From contig NC_044921.1 of assembly GCF_003576645.1 (NCBI RefSeq), positions 27,425,796-27,489,795 on the forward strand: a stretch of DNA of 64,000 nt, read 5' to 3'. Below the pieces are notes generated by a model. The model was not told where the DNA came from and searched no databases. It saw only the letters and a list, made by a program, of their open reading frames with translations. Of the stretch, positions 20,662 through 34,069 are shown one piece after another. The translations under genes and the position numbers were made by a program. Position 1 is the first letter of the stretch; every line of letters starts with the position of its first letter. The DNA is from Ipomoea triloba. Taxonomy: Eukaryota; Streptophyta; Magnoliopsida; Solanales; Convolvulaceae.

Positions 20662-23023
20662 TGTGACACCCCCGTATTGGTCAACCTTACAACCGGGAGC
20701 ATCACCGCCACATCTAGGTCGAACCCGGCTAGCCTTTAGCGGTTCATCACTAGGTGCACAGGCTAATTTTCATTACTTGACTCGACAACAGTTGAGGTAT
20801 AAGTTAAACATTCCAAACATACACATACTTATATATATATATATATATAAGTTCATAGGTGTGATAACGACGTCCTTAGAACCCCAAAACATAAGTTAGA
20901 TATATATACATAATCACAATGCCAAGTTTGGCAATTGATCTACTAAGACTGCTGCAGAGTATGTACACAAAAAGAGAGTTTTAGACTACCCCGACTTGAC
21001 CTCCACCACCTATCAGATCATACGATACACTGGGATCTCAAACTCTCCCCAAACTAGATGCCATTCGCCCTCCAACCACATAAAGTGATCCAAGGAGCGA
21101 TCAGTGACAATGACCATAGACCATTCTCCCTCGGGAGGAGTGGGATCCCAGAGATATGGGTAATGTACAATGAACTCTAGGGGGTCGCTACCCGGTAAAA
21201 CTTCTATTGGGTAGTAGCCCCACCGAGCCGGATGAGCATCTACCAGAGACACAAGAGAGCTGGATAGTGAGAAGGAATCGTCAGGAGCTAGCAGAGTGTG
21301 GCCGGGTACGTAGGGGTCCTCCCCTATCATATGCTGTACATAGACTCCATATCCAAAAACTGAGCCATTATAGTTCGGTGAAGTTACCGAACTATACGAC
21401 TCATTGCTGGATGACATCTGTTAAAGGGCAACAATGAAGCACCTGTTAGCACGACGGCTAAGTAAGAACCCGTAAGCCTCTCATTTATAGGTAAAGATGA
21501 TTTAACTTACCAAATGACCATAGCATAGAATTTCCTAATGACTGATATGCTTTCATGCTTGTAAATTGCGATAATATAAACAAATAAGCATAAATTTAAT
21601 CATATTCACATTACACACGCGAATTTCCACAACCATACCTGACAACTTCACTATATCCCAATTCTCAGACATCAAACGTCTAGCTCTTGGAGCTAGCATC
21701 ACCCATCTCATCATAGACATTGATTCAACCATTACTTATGAGAACTCGACTTAGTTTCATTTCAAAGTATGAGGCCTTATAGGAAATGTTGAATATTCCT
21801 TGTCGGTTGACCGAATGAACCTGGAACTTGGGCTTGCGGTCATTACCCAAATTCTCTTCTCGGTCCCTTGGACGAAGGTTCATTAGAATGGCCCCTAGTG
21901 TGGCCCCGCCTAGGTCCATTAAAATGACACCAACCCGGAGACGACGGAGTCAATACGCTTAAGTGTGCACACCCCCACAGTCTAGCCATACATGAGTTAC
22001 GTAGAGACTCGGCGAATAGACTTCGCCTAAGTACGAATACAACCGTACGTATTTCAATGACGACTTTCGGTAATTATAGCCCGAGGTAAAAGACAACAAG
22101 GTCCTCGTAACTTCTTGAAACTAAGGTTTTATTCATTTTAAACATTAACTACTCTTGTTCCGACAATACGCTCACCTTTCCTACTCATACACCCTTCAAC
22201 ATGTAGTACATAAGTTCACATATCACGACAACAACCAACATGGCATGATTACACTATCAAATTCTTTCCTATGCTTACCACGCACTTTATTAACTCATTT
22301 ACGTTCACAACACATAGTTCACATACACTACCTATACCTATACATATATAACATTAACATACCTATACTCATATATATCATATATATACGGTATATAATA
22401 TAATATATATATCGATAGCATGTAATTGGTAATATAACATATAATATAGGTATACAAAAGGTATATGGTACATGATATAATGTATTTGGGTAATACATAT
22501 ATTTTACAACATAAAATATATATGTGTTACGGTATATATATATATCATATATATAATATGTATTCTATACACATATATATATATTATACCACACACACAC
22601 GTAATATATATATATAATACACACACACACATACACCATATATATATATATCACGTCACACACACATACACAATATATTTATATATACTACTAATTTATG
22701 TGTACAACATGTCCAATACACAAAATATTCACAAATTACATACAACTTCATGGATTGGAAATTAATTCACCAATTACCTACTTTGAGTAGCTATAATTCC
22801 AACTTGAGGGGTAACTTACCTCAATCTCACTACGAACACAAGAAATTCGAAGATTGAAGCTCGGGATTCAACCTTTGCTCTTAAAATCCTAACATAGAAC
22901 ACAATAATACAAATATGATTCAACAAAATTCTACCCAAAACTATGAACTAGGAGTAAAATATAACTTTTAACCGATTAAATATAAATTTTACCGAATAAA
23001 TCGCGATCAAAGCTTGAAACTTG

Positions 23024-23068
<45 letters not shown>

Positions 23069-23584
23069 GAACTGCCGTGAAGAAAGAAAAGAAATGAAAT
23101 GGGATCCTCATCTCATCACATTATATATATATATATATACGAAATAATAATAATAGTAATAATAATAATAATATAATATATGGATACTTATCCATAATTA
23201 TATATAATAATAAGAATAATAATATAATATATGGATACTTATCCATAATTATATATAATAATAATATTACTAATAATAATAATAAAATATGGATGAATCT
23301 TATCTCATAAGCTTGGTACCAAAATATTAATATTAATATTTTGCACAAAATAATCCTTTGAGATAAAAATTTTACAATAGGTTAATTTCAAACAACATCT
23401 GGACCCCCTTTTAAAACAATAACTTGATTTGAAATACGTTGGTCCAGAGTTCGCGAAACAACCTTTGTTTTAAAAGGTACATAATTATAACGAAATATTC
23501 TTGACAATGTTTGGATTCAATAATAAATCCGAGATAATCTTAATAAAAAAGAAATTTTTGGGTTTAAAATTTCGGGGTATTACA
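20662..23584 (-). repeat. G2 3' LTR
   Basis: On the minus strand it begins TGTAATACCCCG at 23584 and ends TGTCACA at 20662, 2,923 bp. It matches 45218-48320 closely apart from microsatellites. It contains AT-rich and CA-rich runs (about 22380-22680) and AAT/TA runs (about 23121-23300). Short ORFs inside look like chance. Confidence 0.92.
23024..23066. repeat. (TC)n microsatellite in G2 3' LTR
   Basis: An almost pure CT/TC run with one interruption near 23031. The counterpart in the other LTR is at about 47806-47843. Confidence 0.9.
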
Positions 23585-23597
23585 CCCTACCCCCCTT
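23585..23597 (-). promoter_or_regulatory. G2 polypurine tract
   Basis: The minus strand reads AAGGGGGGTAGGG directly before TGTAATACC. It is closely like the G1 tract at 1593-1605. Confidence 0.88.
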
Positions 23598-23729
23598 AGG
23601 GATAGTTTCGTCCCCGAAACTTCCTTCCTAACACATAAGGTCTCAATACACAGCCAGTCATACAATTCCCACATCAAGACATTCAGTATGCAGCAGTTGA
23701 TTAAGCACAAATAGACAATCAAATCTATA

Positions 23730-25592
23730 TTACTTACTTGAGTTGAACAGATCTGGATAACGTTCTATCATGACGTCTTCTAGTTCCCAGGTAGCTTCCT
23801 CAGGGCTATGATTTGACCATTGGACCTTGACCATTTTCACCGATTTCCTCCTTGTATCTCGGGTCTTAGTGTCCAAGATCTGGATTGGTCTTTCCTCGTA
23901 CGTCAATGAATCATCCATTTCTACTACTTCCGGTTCCAGTACATGTGAAGCATCAGGTACATATCGCTTGAGTTGTGAAACATGGAATACGTTATGTACT
24001 TGACTTAATTCCACTGGTAGGGCTAGCCGATAAGCTAAGTTCCCTATCCTTTCCAGGATTTCATACGGGCCAATATAACGAGGACTTAGCTTCCCTTTCT
24101 TGCCAAACCGCTTCACTCCCTTGGTTGGCGAAACTTTTAATAATACCTTATCTCCAGGTTGATATTCCACGAATTGTCGTTTCAGATCGGCGTAGGACTT
24201 TTGACGATCTTGTGCCGCTTTCATTCTTTCTCTTATCACCTTGATTGCTTCGATAGTTTCTTGTAGATATTGAGGTCCTAGAACAACGACATCACTTTTG
24301 TCACTCCAACATAAGGGACTTCTACACTTCTGCCCATATAATGTCTCATAAGGCGCCATGCCAATGCTCGAGTGATAGCTATTATTATACGAAAATTCAA
24401 TCAGATCTAGCTGATCATCCCACGAGCCTTGAAAATTTAGTGCACAACTTCTTAGCATGTCATCTAAGGTCTGTATAGTTCTTTCTGTCTGACCATCTGT
24501 AGCTGGATGGAAAGCTGTACTCATTTTGAGTTCGGTACCCAAAGCTTTCTGCAAGGTCTCCCAAAATCTTGACAGAAATCTTGAATCTCTGTCAGAGACA
24601 ATATCCCGCGGCACTCCATGGTGCTTAACTACATGCTTGATATAGAATTTTGCCAACTTCTCCATTGACCAAGTCTTGTTCATGGGAATAAATCTTGCTG
24701 TTTTAGTTAATCTATCCACAATGACCCATACCTGGTCGTTTCCCAACCTGGTCTTAGGCAATCCGCTCACAAAGTCCATGGAGATGGAGTCCCATTTCCA
24801 TACCGGAATCTCTAAAGATTGCAATAACCCTTTAGGTTTACTCCTCTCCGCTTTCACCTTTTGGCAAGTCAGGCATTTAGCAACAAACTCAGCAACATCC
24901 TTTTTCATACCTGGCCACCAGAAATTCTGTTTCAAATCTTTATAGAGCTTGTCTCCTCCAGGGTGAACTGAGTAAGGTGTGTAATGACCCTCTTTCATTA
25001 GCTGCTCCATTATCTTCTTACCATCTTTGGGTATCACCCACCTACCCTTGAACTTCACACTCCCATCGGAACATAATTCAAATGGCCCATACTTCCCATC
25101 GACCATTTTCTCTTTAATCTTGTTCAGCCACTCATCTTCCAGTTGAGCTTGTTCAATGCTTTTAAATAACATTGGAGTGGTTGACAGATAATACATCTTC
25201 ACTTCTTGTTCTATTTGACCGCGCTCTATTACCTCCAGATTAAGCCTCTGAAAGTCTTTACACAACTGTTCTGGTAGCACCCATAGAGCATGACTCGATT
25301 TCCGACTTAACGCGTCAGCCACCTTGTTCGCCTTACCTTCCTGGTATTGGATTTCCAACTCGTAATCTTTAATCAGCTCCAGCCATCTCCTTTGCCTCAG
25401 ATTAAGATCCCTTTGAGTAAAGATGTATTTTAGGCTTTTGTGATCTGTGAAGACTTTACAGGAGACTCCGTAGAGATAGTGTCGCCAAATCTTGAGAGCG
25501 AACACCACTGCTGCGAGCTCTAGATCGTGAGTTGGATAATTAACCTCATGTGGCTTCAACTGACGGGAGGCATAAGCTATTACTTTCCCATC
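23730..25592 (-). pseudogene. pol: G2 pol, 3' part: RNase H end, integrase, chromodomain
   Basis: The frame is open from the TAG at 25593 to 23730. After the RNase H remainder ([18 protein letters not shown]) comes integrase. The zinc region has HPGGDKLY and CLTCQKVK. The catalytic residues lie in [15 protein letters not shown] and GQTERTIQ. The last 60 residues (ERPIQILDT through [17 protein letters not shown] to RYPDLF) look like a chromodomain, which in chromoviruses helps direct integration to heterochromatin. No break is visible in this part. It would have been made as the end of a Gag-Pol polyprotein. It is called a pseudogene because upstream stops separate it from gag. Confidence 0.9.
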
Positions 25593-27236
25593 CTACATCA
25601 GGACGCATCCAAGTCCTTGATGTGACGCATCGGTGTATAACTCATATCCATCCGTCTCAGTAGGTAGAGTCAACACCGGGGCCGTTGTTAATCTTTCTTT
25701 AAGCTCCTGGAACGCTTTCTCACATTCTTCACTCCAGCAGTACTTCGTAGTTTTCTTAAGCAAATTTGTTAAGGGCTTGGCTATCTTAGAATAATCTTTG
25801 ACAAACCTTCGATAATAGCCTGCCAATCCCAGAAAGCTTCGGATCTCTGTTACTGATTTGTGCGTCTCCCATTCGGTCACTGCTTGTACCTTGACTGGGT
25901 CTACGGCTATCCCTTCTTTAGTGACAACATGGCCAAGGAAAGCTACTTCGCTCTTCCAAAATTCACATTTAGACAGTTTAGCATAGAGTCGTCTTTCCCT
26001 CAATGCTTGCAACACCACTCTGAGATTCTTCTCATGATCCTTAGGTGTCCTTGAGTAGACTAGGATATCATCGATAAAAACAACGACAAATTTGTCCAAA
26101 TATGGAAGAAAGATTCGGTTCATCAAGTCCATGAAAGTTGCTGGGGCATTGGTCACTCCGAATGGCATCACCATAAACTCGTAATGGCCATACCTCGTCC
26201 GAAAGGCAGTCTTGGGGATGTCTTGCTCCTTAACTCGGACTTGATGGTATCCGGATCGCAAATCAATCTTCGAGAACACGCCCGCTCCTCTTAACTGGTC
26301 GAATAGGTCATCAATTCGGGGCAATGGGTATTTATTCTTAATTGTGACTCGATTAAGTTCCCTATAATCGATACACAATCTGAAACTCCCATCCTTCTTT
26401 TTCACAAATAACACCGGTGCACCCCAGGGCGATACACTGGGTCTAATAAATCCTTTTTCCCCCAGTTCTCCTAGTTGAACTTTCAACTCCTCTATTTCTT
26501 TGGGCGCCATTCTATAAGGTGCTTTGGAAATAGGTGAGGTTCCAGGCATCAGGTCAATGGTGAATTCCACTTCTCTTTCAGGGGGCATTCCTGCAAGGTC
26601 ATCGGGGAACACATCCGGAAATTCACACACCACTGGGATCTGCACCAGTTTTTCTACCTCCGTATCCTGCACCAGACAGAGGTACACTTCATACCCCTTT
26701 TGTGCGTATTTTCTCAGTCTTCGCATTGTCATCAGCTTTGGTTCGGGCTCCTTCTCGATTCCTCGATATGAAACCCTTTTCCCTTTCGGTCCTCTTAACA
26801 GAATTTTCTTTTCATTACACACTATCCGAGCTTTATATTTCTCTAACCAGTCCATTCCCAATACCACATCTATACCTTCCAACTCAAACCGAATAAGATT
26901 CCCGGGATAGTTAACTCCCGCTATCTCTATAGAAATGTTCTCATATATGTTCTTACAAGCTACTACTAGTCCTGAGGCAGTCATTACGTTAAGGTTTAAC
27001 CTAGTAGTAGATCTTAACCCCAATTTATCAGCAAGCATGCAAGAGATGAAAGAATTCGTGGCTCCTGTATCAAATAGAACTAAACCAGGCATAGAGTTTA
27101 TTAGGAAAGTACCGACAACGGCGTCGCTTGCTTGAGCCTGGGCGCTATTGACAACGAAAATTCTCCCCTGGCCTCCTGAATTGCTGGCCCCAACTGGCTG
27201 TTTTCCTCTATTGTTGGTAATATTGGAAGCAACACT
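25593..27236 (-). pseudogene. pol: G2 pol, 5' part: protease and reverse transcriptase
   Basis: The frame is open from the TAG at 27237 down to TAG at 25593. Protease has [12 protein letters not shown] and [10 protein letters not shown] has [35 protein letters not shown] and the catalytic FIDDILVYS, then LGHVVTKEG. RNase H starts at [14 protein letters not shown], after which the TAG replaces what is usually Gln. The domain order RT-RNase H before integrase is Gypsy. Apart from the boundary stops it is well preserved, so the element is fairly young. Confidence 0.9.
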
Positions 27237-27651
27237 CTACGGTCTCCCCTGGCTTACTTGTGGGACATTATTCCCTCTGCTATTTCCACCGCTAAATTGT
27301 CCCTGCCTCGGTTCTCCAGTAAACCTTCCCCCTTGATTCAGATTCAGGGGTGGATTCAGATAGCGCCGTGGTTGAATAGGACAGTTCCTCTGCGTGTGCC
27401 CCACTCGGCCGCACTGGAAGCATGTAAGTTTCTCCCCTCGACAGTTTTCACCAGGGTGGATCCTCCCGCACCGTGGGCATGGATAACCCCTTACTTGGAT
27501 TACTTCCCCCTTTCTTTCTCCTTGCCTGCTACTGGCTTCTCCAAAGTTTGGTTTCTTGCCTTCAAGTTTCGATTTCCCCTGCTGCGCCTCGGCCTTTCTC
27601 TTGTTTCGGCCGTACACCTCCTGCTAATCCAGGGGCACTTGATAATGGTCC
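27237..27651 (-). pseudogene. gag: G2 gag, C-terminal part with zinc knuckles
   Basis: It continues gag from 44032 after removal of C3. It is Lys/Gln-rich, then carries CPRCGRIHPGENC and CFQCGRVGHTQRNC, then a Gly/Arg/Pro-rich linker into protease. TAG stops stand at 27624-27626 and at 27237-27239 on the minus strand. Both may derive from CAG. The double knuckle resembles that of G1. Confidence 0.85.
27647..27651 (+). repeat. C3 target duplication, left copy
   Basis: GGTCC stands before the C3 LTR and again at 44032-44036. Confidence 0.95.
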
Positions 27652-29477
27652 TGTTAGGAACATAATGTATTAGGTTTTGATGATACCAAAAATGTAATTT
27701 AGAATCCCCTAAAGTCTCGAAAGATAGGAATCAATGTAAGTTCGACAAGTAAACTAAGAGCGAAAATACAACCGGGTAACTTGAGCTCAACTCGGAAAAT
27801 ATTTAAGCTTGAGGTAAACTTGTATGAACATCTTAGAAGACTCGTGTTGTAATTTCATAGATAGATCAGTAGAAGGCACGAGACGACACTGGAGGAATAA
27901 GGGTCTACGAGACATCAACTAAGTCTCGAGACATAAGCAAAGTTCGAGAGGTAGTACCTCTCGATACAACAATCCAGTTCGAGACATAAGCAGAGTTCGA
28001 GAGGTAGGACCTCTCGATACAACAATCCAGTTCGAGACATAAGCAGAATTCGAGAGGTAGGACCTGTCGATACAACAATCCAGTTCAAGACATCATCTTT
28101 GGTCTCGATAAACTGACACTTCTCCAAAAGGTTAAATGACAGTCAGGAAGCATGAATAAAGTTTGGAGAAGAAGAATATCATAGAGATAGAATATTAAGG
28201 AGGTTCCAGAAGTGGATGCCACATCAGAATTCCACAACAAACGGATAAAAGGTGCACTAATCCAAAGTCAGTCTTATTCCCTAAAACGAGGATCAATGGG
28301 AATTTAAAAAGAGTAACTTTTACCAAAAGTAGCAAGTGGAGCATGGACTCAAGAAAGTGGATTATGGAATATCCACTACCAAACAAAAGGTTCAAGTTAC
28401 AAGACCACCACTCCATGAAAAACGCTGAAAAGATGCAAGTCCCATACACAGCATGGGAGACAAATTTCAAACGGAATAATTTTCCCTCCAACGGAATTAT
28501 TCCATTACTCTCATATAAAAAGGACGTGAAGACAAAGATCAAAAAAAGACAAAGGGGGAATTTTCTTAAGAGATCGGTTCGATTCGAAAATCTTAAGAGG
28601 TGTCTATTTCAAACGTTCAAGTGCCTGAGCTCAATCCGGAATATCATCCTGATATTCAAAATAGCGAGAAAACACATCTTAGTGTTTGAGAGAGTTACAA
28701 AGCTTAAACTGCTATACATCTAGAAGGTGACCAAAGCTGCTCTACATCGAAGTTGATTCAACGATAGCTTTTGGTCAGATTGGAGCTTGTTACATTCAAT
28801 TGTGACAACCAAAGGTCCTTGCTTTGGATTAAGCAAGAAGAGGCGGAGTAACCTGGCAGCTGTCTAGTGAAGATCCTGAGGCTTGAGGCGAGCTTGGTGA
28901 TCAAAGCTCAAGTGCTCGAGAGGTGGAGTAACTGGAAGCGGGGAGAAAAACCTGAGCAGAGGCGGAGTAACCTGGGAGCTGTCTTGTGAAGATCCTGAGG
29001 CTTGAGGCGGGCTTGGTGATCAAAGCTCAAGTGCTCGATAGGTGGAGTAACAAGAAGCGGGGCGAAAAACCTGAGGCTTGAGGCGGGCTTCGTGATCAAA
29101 GCTCAAGCGCTCTATATTGTACTAAAAAGGGAAGTTTTAGTGCAATCCTTCCAGGGAGTTTCTGGAAGAAGAGTGGACGTAGGCGGGTTGGCCGAACCAC
29201 TTAAAAATCTCTCTCGCATTTACTTTCAGTATTTATCTCTCGCTAACCTCTCGATTGCACTGCATATAAACACACCTCTCGAACTAACTCAAACTCGTGC
29301 TAACTAAAAGGGGATAACTTTTCCGCTGCGCATAAAACTTTGTCTTCACCTCGTGAGGTATCGAACCTAAACATCCTGAGTTCAATACACACGAGAGGTC
29401 GAAAAGATTTGCAAAATCTTATATAAGTCTATTCACCCCCCCCTCTAGACTTGTACCCCATCCCCTTGGGACCAACA
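27652..29477 (+). repeat. C3 left LTR
   Basis: 1,826 bp, ending GGGACCAACA. It carries about three tandem units of about 55 bp with short hairpins (first at 27943-27965) and roughly two units of a repeat of about 120 bp near 28835-29080, which C1/C2 have in a shorter form. TATAAAAAGG at 28514-28523 follows the same inverted repeat as in C1. Confidence 0.9.
28514..28523 (+). promoter_or_regulatory. C3 LTR TATA box
   Basis: TATAAAAAGG lies a few bases after the arms GGAATAATT and AATTATTCC, as in the other Copia LTRs. The right LTR of C3 lacks this region. Confidence 0.55.
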
Positions 29478-29479
29478 AT

Positions 29480-29491
29480 TGGTATCAGAGC
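29480..29491 (+). promoter_or_regulatory. C3 primer-binding site
   Basis: TGGTATCAGAGC stands two bases after the left LTR. Confidence 0.92.
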
Positions 29492-29591
29492 AAGTTCTCT
29501 GATCGATATAAACCTTCGTTTATATTGCCTAGAGATCATTCTTTGAAAAATCTTTTGAAAATATTTTTTAAAGCACGAAATAATTTTTTAA

Positions 29592-31914
29592 ATGGACAGC
29601 ATGTTGTCGAGACATCTCCTTTTTGATCTTAGCAGGTTCGATGACTGGAAAACACGCATGCTTGCGTATCTATCAGCCCTCCATGATGAGATGGCCGAAG
29701 TGATAACATCTGGACCAGTCAAGATTTTAATGGTAAACACGGCTGCTGAGCAAACCAGGGAAACACCAAAGTACATCCCAAAACCTAGGGAAAAATGGAC
29801 AAGTGATGATAGGAAGAGAAACAACCTGGACAACATTGCCAAGGATATTCTCTTCAGAGCTATAGACGAAACCATCTTCCCAAAAGTAAGAAAGTGCAAA
29901 ACGGCGAAAGAGGTATGGGATACTTTGATGTTAATTGGTGAAGGTGACGAACAGGAAAAGGAGAACAAGCTCACCGTGGCCATGAAGAAGTTCGAGGACT
30001 TCAAGATGAAGCCAGGGGAGAGCATCGACAGCATGGAATCTCGGTTCATGAAGCTATCAATAGAGATCAGTGATCTCGAGAAGGAGATTCCACAAAAGGA
30101 GCTAAACCTGAAGGTCTTACGAGGCCTTACCAAGGAGTGGGAAATGAAGGTGATCACAATGCGTGATCACGGGGATTTGAAGAACACCACAACCGACCAA
30201 CTGTTCAGAGATCTCAAAGCCTTCGAATTTGAGATGCTTCCGAGAGATGAGGACGTGGTGGACAGATGGAATGTGGCACTGGTTGCTGATCAACCATCCA
30301 CCTCTTCAAGGTCAGATCCTAATCCCACTAATATGTTATCTGACGAACAGTTTGCTCTCTTCATGAGGAAATTCAGGAAATTCATGAGGAAGTCAACGGA
30401 GAGCAACACAAGTTCACCTTCCTCCTCAAGAAGGAACAATGAGAAACATTCATCCAGAAGGATAGAGGAGGAAAATCAGGGTCTCTGCTACAACTGCAGG
30501 AGACCAGGACACTTCAAGGCTGAATGTCCCTTACCCTATGGTAAGTAAGTATCAAGGCCAAGAAGGCAGGGATTCCAGGAGAAAGGAGGAATCCAAAGAA
30601 AAGCCAGCACAAAGTGGCTTCAAGGGAGATTCAAGGAAACATCTGCGCAGAAAGGCGCTTGTTGCTGAGGAACTCGAGAGAGCAATCGAGGAGTCCGAGA
30701 CATCGAGCTCCAGTGAAGGAAGCAGCAGCTCAGAAGATGAGAGGGGACTCATCTGCTTATACACCGAGGAAGAAGAGGATCAATGTCTAATGGCCATTGA
30801 CAATGAGGTAACCTCTACTTCCACATCTCGCTGCTCTACCTCTACCTCTCGATGTTCTTCGTTCGGAAGCGATGAAGATCCCTTTGAGATGCTTGAAACA
30901 CTTAAAAGGGATCTCGGTATCGCTAACAGCACTCATGCCAAAATCAGGGAAGAAAACAGCAAACTAACTGCTGAAAGAGATATGCTTAAGAACGTCTCGA
31001 AAGAGAATTCAGAGCTAACTCTCAAAGTAAGTGAGTTAGAAGCTAAAGTAATCCTACTGACTCTCAAAGTAAGTGAGTTAGAAGCTAAAGTAATCCTACT
31101 GACTGAAAAAGTAAGTGAGTTAGAAGCTAAAGTAATCCTACTGACTGAAAAGTGCAAAGCTCGAGAAACCAGAGAGCTTAATCTTAGAAAGGTCATAGCA
31201 TCATATACTAATTCCTCCAAAGCTATGGAGAAAATGGTAAATGATCACAGACCTACTAGTGATAGAACCGGTCTAGGATTCCGTCAAGACTGTCTCTCGA
31301 GAGTTAAACAGACCAATGGTTTGGGAACTCCAAATAATGGAGGATCTCAACCCAAACCAAACAAAGGTCATAAAAGACCAACAGAAAAGACCAGAGTAGC
31401 TATTCATAAACCGTCCCTATACACCAGCAATGGAAAGTATAGGAAAGCTACGAAGAATGGCCGGGTAAACAATATCGAGAGATCACCTTGCTATCTCTCG
31501 CAAGGCCATTCCAAGTACAAAAGGAGCTACATTCCATATAATGCGCCTCAAGGCAAATATGGAAGGTCTGAGATCCACAGAGTTAGGAACTCACGGATGG
31601 AGAAAGGCAGACTCTATCCATCTAGTGAGAATTAGTCATCGAATCATAATTTCTGGAAGAAACCTCACTTTCAGCAATTTCACATGACCAAACAGCGTAT
31701 GAAAGGCATGGTGCATAAGCCGACCGAAAAGTCTATACCTAAGTTGATGTATGCACCAAAGAGGCCCAAAACCTTTGCTAGCATTCCTTATGATTATCAA
31801 ACGTATAATGGCTACATTGCACCTAGGCCTGGAGTAATGGGTACAAGGTATAAATGGATGCCTAAACTTACTAACCAATCAGGACCCAAAGTTTGGGTAC
31901 CTAAATCTGCTTGA
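29592..31914 (+). pseudogene. gag: C3 gag, frameshifted
   Basis: Codons 1 to about 315 contain the UBN2-type region and the knuckle CYNCRRPGHFKAEC. A frameshift near 30530, just after the knuckle, moves the gene into another frame, which runs from 30538 to TAG at 31633 (TGG in C1) and then on to TGA at 31912-31914. The coiled-coil part contains extra 14-residue units at about 31017-31146, from 42-bp duplications. The C-terminal part keeps KVWVPKSA at its end, as in C1 and C2. Confidence 0.85.
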
Positions 31915-33557
31915 TCTGCTTGCAGGACACCAGGGACACATGGTTCATTGACAGTGGATGTTCGAGACATATGACGGGAAACTTAACACTGCTAGAGAAC
32001 ATCCATCCTATCGAAGGTCCCCTGGTGACATTTGGAGACAACGAGAAGAAAGGGCGCACAAAGGCTATTGGTGAAATTCATAAGAATGAATTGGTGATCA
32101 AGGGGGTATCCTACGTTGAGGGGCTCAAATTCAACCTCCTTAGCACAAGCCAGTTCTGTGACAAGGGCTACAGAGTAATCTTCACCAAAGGCAAGTGCCA
32201 AATTATACAAGAGGAATCTCTCGAAGTCGTCCTGCAAGCAGCAAGGAAAGGAACCATGTACATAGTGGATTGGAGATCTGCCAAACCATCCCTATGTATG
32301 CTGGCAAGGAGCAAGGAAGACTTATGCTGGGATTGGTACAGTAAGCTTAGCCATCTGAACTTCAAAACTATCAACAAGCTTACTAAGAGGAACCTAGTGG
32401 AAGGACTGCCCAAAGTTACGTTTCGAAAGGACAAGATTTGTGAGGCATGTCAACGATGCAAACAGACCAAATCCTCTTTCAAAGCCAAAGCCGAGACATC
32501 ATCTACTAGACCACTAAGTCTTCTCCATATGGACTTATTTGGCCCAGTAGACCCACCCAGCATGAGAGGAAGAAAGTACACTCTTGAGGTAGTAGATGAC
32601 TACACAGGATTCACCTGGACCGTGTTCTTAACCAAGAAAAGCGAGACAAAAGTTGCCTTACCAAACCTTCTGAAGCAGGTTCAAATTGAAAAGGATGTCT
32701 CGATACTAAAGATTCGGTCAGATCAAGGTGGAGAGTTCGTTAATCAAGTTATCGAGAGCTACTGCAACGAAAACGGTATTCGTCATCAGTTGTCAACTGC
32801 TCGAACGCCTCAACAGAACGGGGTTGCTGAAAGAAGGAACAGAACTCTCAAGGAAGCCGCAAGGACCATGCTCTCGCAAGCTAACATATCTCAAGGATTT
32901 TGGGCAGAAGCAATCAACACAGCCTGCTATACCCAAAATCGGTCCTTGATCGTGAAAGGAGTTGGAAAAACTCCATATGAGTTGTGGAATGGAAGGAAAC
33001 CAAATGTAAGCTACTTCCACACATTCGGGTGCAAATGCTATGTCCACAACAATGGGAAAACTCAGCTAAGAACCTTTGATGAAAAGGCAGAGGATGGAGT
33101 ATTTCTGGGATACTCATCAACCAGTAAAGCTTTCAGAGTCTTCAACAAGCGAAGGTTGGTGGTTGAAGAATCCATACATATCTCTTTTGATGATAGAGCA
33201 TCAACAGATCAACCATCAAAGTCAATGGAAGCAGCTGAGGAAACTCAGTCGGAGTCAATCGAGAAATTAAACTCACCTCTCGATGGGAAGGAACCGATAG
33301 TTCGAGACGTAGCGGAACTCCAGTCAGAATCAGATGATGAAGAACATACCAAGGAGAAAGCCCCTAACTCAGTTGATCCGATCCAGATCATAGATTCTCA
33401 ACCAACATCTCAACCTTCAACGAAAGTATCAACTGAGGAGCCACAACCCGACCTAAGATGGCTGAGAAGTCACCCTGCTGATCAAGTGATTGGAGATGTA
33501 CGTGACAGAGTTCGGACCAGATCAGCATACAGAGCACCGCTGAGGCAGAATATGTAG
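31911..33557 (+). pseudogene. pol: C3 pol: protease and integrase, fused to an RNase H remnant
   Basis: The protease FIDSGCSRHMTGN is intact. The gag-pre-integrase and zinc region (LSHLNFKTINKL, CEACQRCKQTK) and the integrase core (HMDLFGP, RSDQGGEF, VAERRNRTLKE) are all present, making this the most complete integrase of the Copia copies. At about 33532 the sequence jumps from just before the RT to the RNase H motif STAEAEYVA. By comparison with C1, about 1.22 kb including YVDD is missing and the frame is shifted, so the ORF ends at 33557. Confidence 0.88.
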
Positions 33558-33870
33558 CAGCTGGAAGTTGCTGTGCTCAGGTTTTATGGATGAAGCAACA
33601 ACTACTGGATTATGGGTTGAATGTAAAGAGGTTAAGATCATATGTGACAACACAAGTGCTATAGCTATCACTCAGAATCCAGTGTTACATTCAAGAACAA
33701 AACACATCGATATCAAGTATCACTTCATCCGAGACCATGTTGAGAAAAAAGATATAACTTTGGAATACGTTGCAACGGAGGAGCAACTAGCAGATATTTT
33801 CACAAAAGCGTTATGTGAAAATAGATTCTCTCAACTAAGGTTAGAATTGGGAATGATAGAATTGGGATGA
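33536..33870 (+). pseudogene. pol: C3 RNase H C-terminal remnant
   Basis: It contains [29 protein letters not shown] and the pol terminus ELGMIELG in a frame shifted from integrase. A one- or two-base loss near 33614 is also visible against C1. Confidence 0.8.
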
Positions 33871-34023
33871 ATGATCAAATCTTATCTTCTTGTATTTAGT
33901 GCCATGAACTGTTTCGCATGTGAGGGGCGGTTTCATCAACTTTATGGCAGCTTTGGAGTTACACAGCATTGAATGGTCATTCATATGGCATCCCGTGACT
34001 CAACAGTGGTAACCTTTTTGGGC

Positions 34024-34031
34024 TATAAATA
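34024..34031 (+). promoter_or_regulatory. TATA box before the small ORF (C3, first copy)
   Basis: TATAAATA in GGCTATAAATAGAAGG stands 46 bp before the ATG at 34070. Confidence 0.5.
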
Positions 34032-34069
34032 GAAGGGTTTTCTCATCAGTTTATGTCATCGACTTCTTC

